Part shown: positions 44,301 through 54,107 of the stretch, piece after piece
How the letters are laid out: every line of letters starts with the position of its first letter
Numbering within the stretch: position 1 is the first letter of the stretch
Assembly (NCBI GenBank): GCA_944472155.2
Contig: OX235279.1
Span: 53,603,564-53,667,563 of the forward strand
Direction of reading: 5' to 3'
Length of the DNA: 64,000 bases
From: Trichobilharzia szidati
Lineage: Eukaryota > Platyhelminthes > Trematoda > Strigeidida > Schistosomatidae
Program-made: the position numbers and the translations under genes
The notes under the pieces: model-generated
What the model was told of the DNA's origin: nothing
The model's database searches: none
Seen by the model: only the letters and a program-made list of their open reading frames with translations

Positions 44301-47300
44301 TCTTCTGTTGATAGTAATTTGTGCTGGTTGTTGTTATTGGTTGGTTATTTTCATTACCTCCGTTCGTTGCCAGCATCTTCTACCCATCTGTTGGTTTTCG
44401 CCTGTAGGTCTTCGAGCTTGTGTGAGATTGTACATAAATCATCCTTGAAATCTAGATGTTCTAGAGTCTTCCTATTGGTCCAGCATATTCCCGTCTTCTC
44501 TCTCCCCACAGTCTCGCACGCAGTCCAGTGCACCAGAACTAGGAATACCGTCGGTGATAGTAGACAGCATTGTCTTCCTCCTGTCTCCACTTCAATGGTT
44601 CCTCTGAGCTTTCCGTTGTGGATTATCTGAAACGCGGGATTGTTATATTCCTGTTGAATGAGGTTGATAAAAGTTTTGGGCACTCCGTAGTGTTGAAATA
44701 CCTCTCGGTCAACGATGTTGAAAGTCTTTTCAAAGGCGATGAAGCTGAGGTGGAGGTTTTACTATCATTCTGTGTTCTGTCGTATGATGATGCATCGGGT
44801 TGTTATTTGATCCGCACATGATTAGATTTTTCTGAATTCAGCTAGTTCCGGATGGATTTTCGAGTCCAGAGCTTCCCTTAGTCTCTCCAAGATGACACGA
44901 CTTAATATTTTGCTAGATGTGGACAAGAGCATAATTCCGTACAGGTTCTTGTAAGGGTGTAAGTCTCCCCTCTTTGGTAGTCCGACGAGGTAGCCTTTCT
45001 TTCAGTCAATAGGTACGTTTCCTGCCTTCCAAACTTCTTGCAACAGTGGTGTAAGGATAGCCGCTGTGACTTCTAAATCAGTTTTCAGTGCTTCTGGAGG
45101 AATACCGTCCGGTTCTGCTGCCTTCCCGGACTTCAGTAGCTTCATTGGACTCAAAACTTGTGTTTTCGTTGGAGGATTGGTGTCCACTGGCAGTTCTGTG
45201 CCTTCTGGTATTGATATTTCTGGACAGGTTTCAGGTGATGGTCGGTTGACGAGTCCATTGAAGTGATCAGCCGATTGTTTTCTTTGTCTCTGCTCTTGGG
45301 CAATTAGGTTCCATTGACCATCTTTTATTGGTTCCATCTGAGTTGATCTCTTCCCGGATAGTGATCTGGTTAACTGAAATAGTGTTCTGAGGTCTGTTAC
45401 CTGCGGCCTGACCTGTTCTGCTTCAGTTGCCAGTGTGTCGTAGAATTGTGTTTTTGTCTCTTCTGCACTTCTTTATTCAGTGCGATATGCATTGAACTCA
45501 GCTTCTCCTTCTGCTGTCCATCTTGCATGGTTCAGCTTCTGTTTCACCATCCTCCTCTCCTCTGTTAGCTTCCATGTGTCTGTAGATCTCCATTCCTTGT
45601 CTAGCCTCTTCTTCCTTCCTGAAACGGTTGTACACGTTCCCTTGAACACCACTTTCGGACAATTCCAACGTTCTTCCACACAGGTTTCCTCTCTGATGCT
45701 GCGTAGTGTCTCCGACTTTACTATGATGGCTGGAGTGAAGGTGTCATTTGCAGTTGAGTCTTTCTGTTTCTGAGTGTTGGACTTGAATTTTGGTCTGTCT
45801 CCTATTGTTTTGAAAGCCTTCAGCTTGACCTTGAATGTTCCTCGCACTAGGTGTTGGTCTGAGGCGACTTCTACTCCCTTTCCCGACTTCGTGTCCAACA
45901 GACTGTCTCCACTTTCTCGGAATTGAGAGAAAGTTTATCTGAGTTCTGGAGAAACCCATATAGCCTTGTCCATTTACTCATGCTTGTACACAGTGCTTTC
46001 AATCACAATCACTGGAGGAACAGAAATCTGCGAAGAGTTCACCGTTTTCATTCATTTTATCGAGTGCCTGTTGAGCGATAATGACTTCTTTCCTGTTTTC
46101 TGCTTCCGGTTTAGCATTCATTTTGCCCGTTAGAATTTTCATATCATCTTTTGGTGTTGCCAACAGAAATCTTCCTTCTTCTCTTGTTATGGGTTGTTTG
46201 TAAGCGCGCAGCATTGGATAATTGCAACTTCCCTTCCTTTTGAGTTGGATCTTGATGTCATTATCCAGGAGGAGATTCGTCCGCACTCCATAAAGTGCTT
46301 TGGATTTTGTTGGTAACATCGTGGTGACCAGTGGTGACCACTCCTTCAATATCCTCATGGCTGTTGTATGAGTGATTGGAGTAGATTACTATCTCTCCAG
46401 TTAACAAGTTAAAGAGTGCAATTCCATTCTACCTGCTCTCACAGATTTCTAGCATTTGTATTCAACGTCTCATTTCTTCGACAGCCCGGGCAGCCTTCCC
46501 ACCTTCTTACATTGTACGAATATTCAATTTCCCCCTTACTTGTGCTTTCATTGTGAGGTGACACATCAACTGACTGGCTTCTCGAAGCCTTGCAGTAGCC
46601 GGGGTCATTTCCTCTGTTTGCTCCCAGAGAAGAATAACTTTTTAAAAATATACTTTTCGTGTGCTTTGAAGTTTCTGTAACAATTACATTGATTTTCCAT
46701 GGCTATCCCTCTCTCTTCTCGGGGTTGCTACTGGCTCAAAAGCTACCGAGCTAGTAAACTAGGCGAGGTTTTAAAGCATCTGAGTGCAGAGCATTTTTGC
46801 TAGATCGATCGAATCATGTTTCTCACTCACCGCCTGTGAACTATTTTGACTCTGCTTAGTACGTGTATCTAAGTAGTTGTGTTGATGGTGGAATTGTTAT
46901 GCGTGTACTCAAGTTAGAGTGGCATACATGAGTATTTGTTACCTCCATTTCCGTTGCAGTACTGGTAACAGTTAGGGTTTATGTTTAAAAATGCTTCAGC
47001 GCTCGCAGTTTGGCAATATACCTGTGAAAAATGAAATCTTCCAGCCACAATGTCGCTGCGTGTTCCACTATGACTGTCGCATCAGAAGAGCATGGATCAG
47101 ATGGTGGCACTGTGAGTAATTCCTATGATACTTGGGGCGTGTTAGGACAGTGTAAAAGTCGTTTTCTAATTCGCATTATCATTTAGGAACTTCAGCTTCA
47201 TTGCCTTGAACATTTGTTTTTAATATCGTTCCAGCAGCGTTCATGCTATTTGTATAGTATAAGTTAAAAGGAAAGGTCAGCAAAAATGTTCTTTTTGTAA

Positions 47301-48847
47301 CTACACTCAGCTGTACAATTTTAGTGTTGTAAAAGTTCATGGAAATACTTGTAAAGGTCATTTGTTAATGTCAGTTGATAAAACACATTATATAAGAAAT
47401 TATTACACTAGAAAAAATAGAAAACAGAAATATTGTTGAGAAAAGTAAGAAATTCAGTGTATTACGAAGTTAGGAATTTTCAAAATAAAGAAAAATATGG
47501 AATACATACGGAATGATTATTGTACCTGATGAAAAGAAGTTCAAGGCCACGGTAATGAAAGGGTTTAGACAAACCTATTCTGTATATACAGTTCAGAATT
47601 TTCTTTGTATGTAGCTTGCGCTCCTGTTGTAGATAAAATGTAACCGTAAACTCTTCAAACGACTCTGCCTTACCGTAATTATCAGTATTGATTCAGAATG
47701 ATCAAGAATTGAGTTATTGACTCTTAATTCCTCCTTCTGACCATCATGCTGGGGAATATTCTTGCGTTCGTCTAGATCATGTCGTACTAGTGCATTCTAT
47801 ATACTTAGACCCTGAAGAGGAAATGAATTGATGAATGTATATGGATCGTGTTAGCAGTGGGACATTGTTTTTGACGTTTTGGTTAGTAAGCTGTTGCTTG
47901 GAGAAGTTGAGGCAGACATACGACCAGGAATGTTCCTGGAACTGTTGTCGATAATCCTTTTCGAAGAACTTTGTTGCCAACTGATAATAACAACTGACCT
48001 ATATAATCGTTTACATGGCGTTCTAGAATACTATGTAAATGTACAGCTCTGAAGTGATGTTGTGAAAGGAATGTTCTTTGGTGACCTATATCTTTTTAGT
48101 TTATACTATCCATTGTTTGTTAACCTGGTTGAAAAAAATGAAATGTCATAACTGTGAGGTGGTATTCACACATAAAGAATAGTTCTGTTGAATTAGTGTT
48201 TATCGGTAAGTCAAGACTCATTAAATGATGGTGGGAATTGCGATATACTGTCAGAGATTTTAAATTCACGATTAGTGGCAAATATGTCGTAGTTTTCCGT
48301 CTTAACTTTCTAAGTAAATATGAAATAATGGATGCTCCTCTGACTGTACTTGTTAATAAATATGCTTAATCATTTCATTCCGTTTTTGCTGAACTATTAT
48401 TTTTCTCTTGTATTGTTGCTCGATTATTCTGAATAGCGTATCCTTTGGTGTTGATAGTGTACCGTGTTTGTGTTTTTACATAGTTTTATCGAATTTTGAT
48501 ACTAGTGATTTGTAGTATTGGGTTTTTCTTTCGAAAATTTATCCTAACCTTCAGGCAACCATACCGTATATGTAATAATACTTAAGTTCATCAACGTTTG
48601 TTTGATTCCCACCACTGTTCATTTATTTCTATTAGATTTGGTTTAGAAAAATTTTTATGGAGTGGCCGTTAAAAAAAAGTAATATGTGCAATTAAACGTG
48701 ACATTAATTTTCAGCGATTTAATTAGCTACGTCCTTTGATTTTCACTTTGATGATATCTGTGAAAGTCTCTGACAGGTGAATCTACATTGTACATGGGAT
48801 CTTTCCTCTATCAACTAAGTAGTTGCCATCTGCTCGCTAGGTCACTA

Positions 48848-48888
<41 letters not shown>

Positions 48889-51800
48889 ATGCTTAAATCG
48901 TTAGGTATTATCATCATTTTATTGTAATTTGTATTTAGTGTTGTTTGCACACAATGACAAGTGTTAAATTTCCGTATTATATTGGGCGAAATTGCCACTT
49001 CTAGTTACACCAGTTGTTGGAATTTTCTTTCCATATGTTTACTAATAATCATCTATATAGTGTTCATATTATGTATTTAATTTTGTATCCAGAATTGTTC
49101 CATAGTATTGAAAGTATTATTGAGTCATCGTAGTTGCATGTGTTTGCGGTGTCATTTGTAAATTTAGGTTTTATCATTTATCTTCCTTTCCAATTTTCCA
49201 TGTTGGACTTCAAAATACAGATACTGACTCAATCAATATTTTTCTCATCCCACATATGAACTCTTTTTAAACTCTAGTGCTCTTCTGTTCCTGTGGGTTA
49301 ACGCATAGTTTACTGTGCATTCTCATTGAGTCTTGTTGAGTTATATAGGCGTTTAGCTTACAAAGTTAACTGGGCAGTCAGCACAAGATACTTTGTACAT
49401 TACATTATTTCTGTCCAATTGTTTCGGTCTTTTAACTGGTTTAGTTTGTTTAATTAGATTCATTTTGTGCTCTGATGTACCTTACATGGTAGGACTACAG
49501 TTTTCCCACAGTCATCTTTCATACTGCTTTCCGTTTCTGTTTCCTTTCTTGCTTTATCTTCATGTCTGTAACTATTAATAGTAGCATTTTAAATTAAATG
49601 TTTATCTCCTGTCGTTGGTTGTCTGGGATTGTTGTCAACCTACCTAGAGTCTGTGAGACCCTGTATCATTCCTCCTGCTGAATGTGGCTATCAAAAAATA
49701 TTCACAGTGAATTGTTCTTTTGTGGGTCATCCTATTTCACAGGAAAACTCAAACGAACCTGTAAGTCTGGGTGGTGTTTCTCATGGTAAATATACAAAAC
49801 AATCAATTAGGTCTGAAGTGTGCTTTGCTCTTATTTATCCTATGGTTTTATTTTTGGTAAGTATGCTATAGTTCTTGCAGATTTTACACATAAAGCTTTA
49901 GTTCAGTAACACAACCCCCCTCAAATAACTTGGCACAACCGAGGATAGGTAAACTTCTGTCTTCCTGTAGAAATGCTCTCAAGTGGCCACGCGTCCATAC
50001 CCTCTACCAGGTAAGTCCTATTCACTGCCTTCATGCTATGGGAGGTATTCCTCACACAAGTGAAAGAAAGAATGTAAACGTCTGGTGCTTAACACTAAGC
50101 TGGTAGATGTCCACATCTGCATAGGGGAGCTGGAAAACCTGATTGCGAATCTATGGATTCCAGAATCTGAACGGATAGAATAGCTTATTCAACTGTTTTG
50201 GTTACTGGTAACCGTGTGAACTCAGTTCAGCTGCTTTGTGGATCAGAGTTCTAGTCAAAGGCTCGGAGAGGGGAGGGGAGTAGCCCTTTAAAGACAACCC
50301 CCTTTTTCGATCCGGGTGCCTGGGGTGTATCCTTTCACAAACTGTCATTTGGTTTTTGCGCATTTCGCAGTGCTCGTTAGTCTACCGGCACTCATAGGTC
50401 GCATTGGAATTTCATGGGTTAATCTACCTATCAAACCGTCTCTGTATTATTATTGATTATTGTTATTATTAATCACTCCTCACATTCTGAGAGGGTAGGG
50501 CCTCATCACCACATCTCTTTACTTATCAGAACAATTGTATTCCGTGTATTTATTTTTTTCATTAGGCTTGGTTTGAAAGTGAGTCAGAAGACGAGGAAGA
50601 AGAGGAAGATACAAGCGAGTCTTCAGAGTGTGAAACATTAGATGTTGATGATGAAACTTCAGATTGCAGTGAGGATGGTAAGACAGTAAGAATTAGTTTT
50701 CAATTTTGGATTTTATCCTTTTCGCAAGATATAGCAGAGTGATTTAGGGGGAGAGAAAAATAGTAAAATGCGGCAAGTTATCGGAAGAAAGTCTGAGTTC
50801 TCCTGTGAAGACATCCAGAACGACTTCAGAAGAAAGTTATTATTTCTTCTCAGCGTCGTCACTCTAAATAAAGGAATAGGAAACAAATTTAGCAGGTGTT
50901 AGCATGGGAAATTGTGAATGAGTATTGACTTTAAACATATGTAATAAAAGATGAACAAGGGGACGATTACTAGTATCTGATGATGATACTATGTAAGTCA
51001 ATATACAATCCCGTCAATTGTATTTAGGTATCACTTAAGCTGTCGTCAAATGAGTGCTGTCATCCTAAGACATCGACATCACTAGTTTTAGTTTGATAGG
51101 TACCGATCCTATGGTTTCTTTGCGGTTAGCTGATATGCAGATGAGGAAGTTGTTGCGGGGAATAAAGTCGCACTGTGGATTGACAATTCACTATACTTGT
51201 TGACTGTCCACTGACAAAAGTGTTCCACTTTCTCAAAGCCTTTATGATATGGATCAGTTGAAGCTGATTGCTGTTACGCTGCTGTTTTTTGTTAATAAGT
51301 CTGGTAAGTGAGACTCTTGTGATCACTTTCTGTTTGCTTTATTGTTGTATTTGTGTGGTGCGTTTCTTGATGCATACGTTGTACCAATTTTGTACGTCGG
51401 GTTGAAGTGAATTTATAATAAGTCATGTAAAGAATTATAGAATCTCTGGGTACTTCGAGTACGCATCATAGTATGATATCAAATGATGATATTACTTGAC
51501 TTGTGTTCACACAAGCTATGATTTATTTCATCATTACTGTGCTGTTGCAGAAGGTTGTAGTCTGTTAATATAGTACACGAAATCCAGAAAGGCGTGAGCT
51601 TGTACAGAGTGAATAGCATTTCTGAACGAAACCTGATTTCGGAATATATATTGCAGTTCTAAGTACTTGACCGACTGGTTTCAAATTAGGACTTTGCACA
51701 GGTTTGCAGCAGTTCGAGTTACCACACTATGTAGCACACATAGCAAGAGAAGAAAGTAAAGAGAGATTTAAAAGAGGGAGAGATAGTAAACAGAAGAGTA

Positions 51801-54031
51801 AGGAAAAATTTATATTAATTTGGAAAACAATAGTTTTATTGGATATTATAAACCACAAGGAGTGGATGCATCTGCGCCACAGCACAAATTTTAGCCATAC
51901 CACCAATCGTTTCCAGCCATTGGTTTTTACCATCCTGTGGACCCCAAGTGGGAAGTCTACACCTTCCTACGTGGCTTAAACTAACTGTTTTGAGTTTCAT
52001 TGACTGATGCCATGTTTTCGTTTGACCACCACTAACTCTGTTCCAACCTGATACTATGTTAGCTATCATTACCAGTCGAGGAAGACGGTTGCGAGACATG
52101 GGTATCATTTGGCTTTAACCATCTCGTCGATTGATTTCTCCTCCTTACCTTAACAAAGCCTAACCTCATTGTTGCTCACCGTATTATACCACCTAACGTG
52201 GGAGACAAAACGCAGATACATATGATCAAAGACATGTCTTTCACTTCCGATGACTACGTGTCACAGTCATGAAGGAAGGATGGAGTGAACTGCTGAGCAT
52301 TCGTGCTAAGATTTCGGCGGCTATCAACCCGTTGAGGCTGGTGCAACTCCCCAAATAAGTGAAGTGGTCAACATGCCCCAGCACTTCACTCCCTATCGTT
52401 AAGCTAGGAGTCGATGTAGTCCAGTCCTGTAGCATCAGCTTGCATTCGACCGGAGCGAATAGTATGCCAAACATTCGAAGATTGCAGTTCAAGGTTTTTT
52501 CAGAAGACTACATTTTATCAGCGTCTTCACCTAAATGGACTATATCATCTGCATATTCTAAGTCAACTAGATTATTCCCTGGTAATAAGTCAATCCCTGA
52601 GTCTCTGAAGTTGTCAGGGTTGAGTCCATTAGTACATCTATGATGAAATTAAACAGAAAAGGGGACAGTGGGCATCCCTGATGGACACTTCTGGTTGTCA
52701 CCACTTCACTTCGTAGGCTCTCACCTGGCTGCATAGGCTCGAGTAGAGTAATTTGATCAGTGCTGTTTCTTCGTTTAATTGGGACTTAATGTCTCGATCT
52801 AGTTACAGACGTAACTGCTTAATTGAATATTTATTCAATTCGTAGTTTTACTCACACCAAGCTCTATGGGGAAAATATGATGACTCGATACTCACAAGTT
52901 GGTTTTCGAATTCGTTGCTTAACAGCCTTGCTGTGTAAATTTGATGTGGTTAATTCTATATCTGAAAATATGGATTACTTCTCAGTTTCTGTGGAATGCG
53001 GTTTAGTTATGCATGTGACTTCGTGTGCATTTTCTATCGTTGTTATGTGATGTGAAAGCCTTATTTTGTATCAAGAATATTTATTCTTCTTAATTTGGAA
53101 ATGGTAAAACTTTTCGCGTAGAATTAGTCTGAGAGCAGGAGTCAGGTCCTATAGAATATTTATAATTTGGCTGAATATCGTCAACACTCAAAGATGTTTT
53201 TTCATTTTAAAATGTTAAACATTGTTTGAAATTATGTGTCCAAACCAAGTTCACTTTTAACGGTTTGAAAAAATTCAGGCATCAGGTATATGATATTCAT
53301 TATAAGAAAGGATTTTTGTATTTCCCAATAAATGGAAAACAATATCGTTTTGTTTTCCATTTATTTGGAAGTACAAAAAAACCTGTATTGTAGTGAATTA
53401 TATGAAGGTCTCTAAATTAATCTGTTACATGAATTCGATATACTATCTGTGTATGCATGGTATTGTCTTCACCTCTGTATTTGTTCGCTGTTTAGTAGTC
53501 CTTTGCTCCTTGTCTTATATATTCGTTTAAAGGAACTATTTTGTGACGGTGCAGACCCCTTAGGAAATATATTATGAAATAATGAAGAAATTGTAGATCA
53601 TATATATTTAAATCAATTAGACCAAAGTAATTGATTGAGATGAAATCTGTGTACTCCAAGTTAAAAATTACCCTTATGAATTTAGAAATTAGGATGAAAA
53701 TTTTGATTACAAAAACCACCTGTGTGACAGTCTTACAACTCCATAGAAGTGCGTTTTTGCCCCTTCAGTATTTATATAATTATCTCTAACTTACATAAAA
53801 TATTCTTCAGGCATTTTTGAAAGAGCACCAATTCCACAAGTCCTCGAAACGTTCTCAGGTTATTGGAAACGGACAATGCAGTTTTGGTGTGAATTGGCTT
53901 ACAACGGCTCTGACAATCAGGAAGAAAATCGTAATCGATTGGTTCAAGAAACTACCGAAAACCCCATCATTGTAAATCTTGCAAAAAAACTGTCTCAAGA
54001 CTTCTACCAAAGCTCCATCTCCAAACGCTAA
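41133..54031 (+). CDS. KLHDC4: KLHDC4 homologue, kelch domain-containing protein 4 (10 exons)
   Basis: Exons: 41133-41329, 41363-41441, 41474-41572, 41606-41748, 41784-41873, 41903-42129, 42213-42458, 43138-43442, 50566-50677, 53811-54031. All junctions are GT-AG with matching phases. The sum is 1719 nt, 572 residues plus stop (human about 520). The ATG opens a lysine-rich basic N-terminus ('MGKKDKPKGNKAEHTKKSQR'), as in KLHDC4. Kelch repeats with G-G motifs follow: 'LIMFGGEFFDG', 'IWIFGGEFVSP', 'ILLFGGFSDTG', 'VFIVGGYSKSA', 'AFLFGGVHD', 'LYLYGGVFEVGDRKVTLDDF'. An acidic stretch (exon 9) and a C-terminal extension complete it. The molecular role of the family is poorly defined; the kelch propeller suggests a protein-binding scaffold. 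Intron 8 hosts an RTE copy. Confidence 0.93.
41363..41441 (+). CDS. KLHDC4: KLHDC4 exon 2
   Basis: Encodes 'SHFSLVSCPDSEELIMFGGE' and 'FFDGRR', the first kelch blade strand. Followed by a 32-nt intron (41442-41473). Confidence 0.85.
41474..41572 (+). CDS. KLHDC4: KLHDC4 exon 3
   Basis: Encodes 'VKMFSDLLIYQCKVNQWLKL' and 'PTPRSGHQ', the D-L-x-x-Y...W and R-x-x-H-Q elements of a kelch repeat. Followed by a 33-nt intron. Confidence 0.85.
41606..41748 (+). CDS. KLHDC4: KLHDC4 exon 4
   Basis: Encodes 'IWIFGGEFVSPSQTRFYHYS' then 'DLWCLRLRSQKWEL', very close to human FYHYKDLWVLHL. Followed by a 35-nt intron. Confidence 0.9.
41784..41873 (+). CDS. KLHDC4: KLHDC4 exon 5
   Basis: Encodes 'SFGPCARSGHRMITWGNKIL' and 'LFGGFSDTG'. 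Followed by a 29-nt intron (41874-41902), the shortest in the gene. Confidence 0.88.
41903..42129 (+). CDS. KLHDC4: KLHDC4 exon 6
   Basis: Encodes 'TTYFDDLWQFDLTVLQWTRL', 'SAPSPRSASLFF' and 'YVFIVGGYSKS'. Donor gtaagt. Confidence 0.9.
42213..42458 (+). CDS. KLHDC4: KLHDC4 exon 7
   Basis: Encodes 'NRAFLFGGVHDVESEDGEKM' and 'YFHNDLFLLDFEKAKW', the next kelch repeat. Confidence 0.9.
43138..43442 (+). CDS. KLHDC4: KLHDC4 exon 8
   Basis: Encodes the linker and 'LYLYGGVFEVGDRKVTLDDF', the best conserved KLHDC4 signature, ending 'PGSQETQ'. Confidence 0.92.
43701..46870 (-). mobile_element. RTE-clade retrotransposon copy 2, degenerate
   Basis: Nearly identical to 778-3110 and extending further on its 5' side, through endonuclease remnants (45999-46358, 'DDMKILTGKMNAKPEAENRK') to 5' leader sequence near 46730 that recalls the leader of the 27907-35155 element. 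The 3' tail (AATAAT on the minus strand) begins near 43701. It shares the stops of copy 1, so the two are probably copies of one already defective master or a segmental copy. It lies antisense in KLHDC4 intron 8. Confidence 0.85.
46871..49904. other. KLHDC4 intron 8, mostly unassigned
   Basis: AT-rich, no coding motif. Apart from the AT microsatellite at 48851-48886 I recognise nothing. Confidence 0.4.
48851..48886. repeat. (AT)18 microsatellite
   Basis: Uninterrupted run of 18 AT dinucleotides. Confidence 0.95.
49905..50400 (+). mobile_element. GC-rich element, probable diverged relative of 5829-6441
   Basis: Shares the order of landmarks with the 613-bp element: 'tcactgccttca', a 'gtgaaag' stretch, 'taggggagctgg' against 'taggggagatgg', and 'accgtgtgaactcagttc' against 'aaccgaactcc'. 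Identity is patchy and no target duplication is visible. It ends about 165 bp before KLHDC4 exon 9. Confidence 0.5.
50566..50677 (+). CDS. KLHDC4: KLHDC4 exon 9
   Basis: Encodes 'AWFESESEDEEEEEDTSESS' and more acidic residues, the counterpart of the human W-L-E-E-T-D-S-E-E-D tail. It lies 7.1 kb from exon 8. Confidence 0.88.
50678..51849. other. KLHDC4 intron 9, left part, nothing recognised
   Basis: No coding or repeat signal that I can support. Confidence 0.4.
51850..52810 (-). pseudogene. RTE reverse-transcriptase and C-terminal fragment
   Basis: On the minus strand, near 52620-52740, 'SVHQGCPLSPFLFNFIIDVL' is the V-R-Q-G-C-P-L-S-P block. 'FAPVECKLMLQDWTTSTPSL' and 'VDHFTYLGSCTSLNGL' follow (52241-52492), then the C-terminal tail to about 51850 ('GGQTKTWHQSMK', 'LSHVGRCRLPTWGPQDGKNQ'). 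Frameshifted and dead. It belongs to the subfamily seen at 15590-17192 rather than the 27907-35155 one. Confidence 0.8.
52813..52965 (+). repeat. diverged duplicate of the KLHDC4 intron 7 / exon 8 boundary region
   Basis: It matches about 42985-43137, including AACAGCC(T/C)(T/C)(G/A)CTGTGTAAA and TTTGATGTGGTTAA. The match stops where exon 8 would begin, so no coding sequence was carried over. Confidence 0.7.
52966..53810. other. KLHDC4 intron 9, right part, nothing recognised
   Basis: AT-rich. It contains a near-palindrome around 53322-53372 (a segment and its reverse complement: TTTCCCAATAAATGGAAAAC and GTTTTCCATTTATTTGGAA). Confidence 0.4.
53811..54031 (+). CDS. KLHDC4: KLHDC4 exon 10 (terminal)
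   Basis: Encodes 'GIFERAPIPQVLETFSGYWK' and on to the TAA at 54029-54031. The segment has no counterpart in the human protein, but the frame and splice phase are consistent. Confidence 0.82.
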
Positions 54032-54038
54032 CCTCTAA

Positions 54039-54044
54039 ATTAAA
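54039..54044 (+). promoter_or_regulatory. possible KLHDC4 polyadenylation signal ATTAAA
   Basis: The variant signal ATTAAA begins 8 bases after the stop codon and merges into a run of A. Only about 75 bp separate the stop from the satellite array. If this signal is not used, the 3' UTR would run into satellite. Confidence 0.35.
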
Positions 54045-54107
54045 AAAAAAAAATGAAAAATACACTGATTCTTAAACATCAGACTAACGATCCACTCATA
54101 TCTTGAA

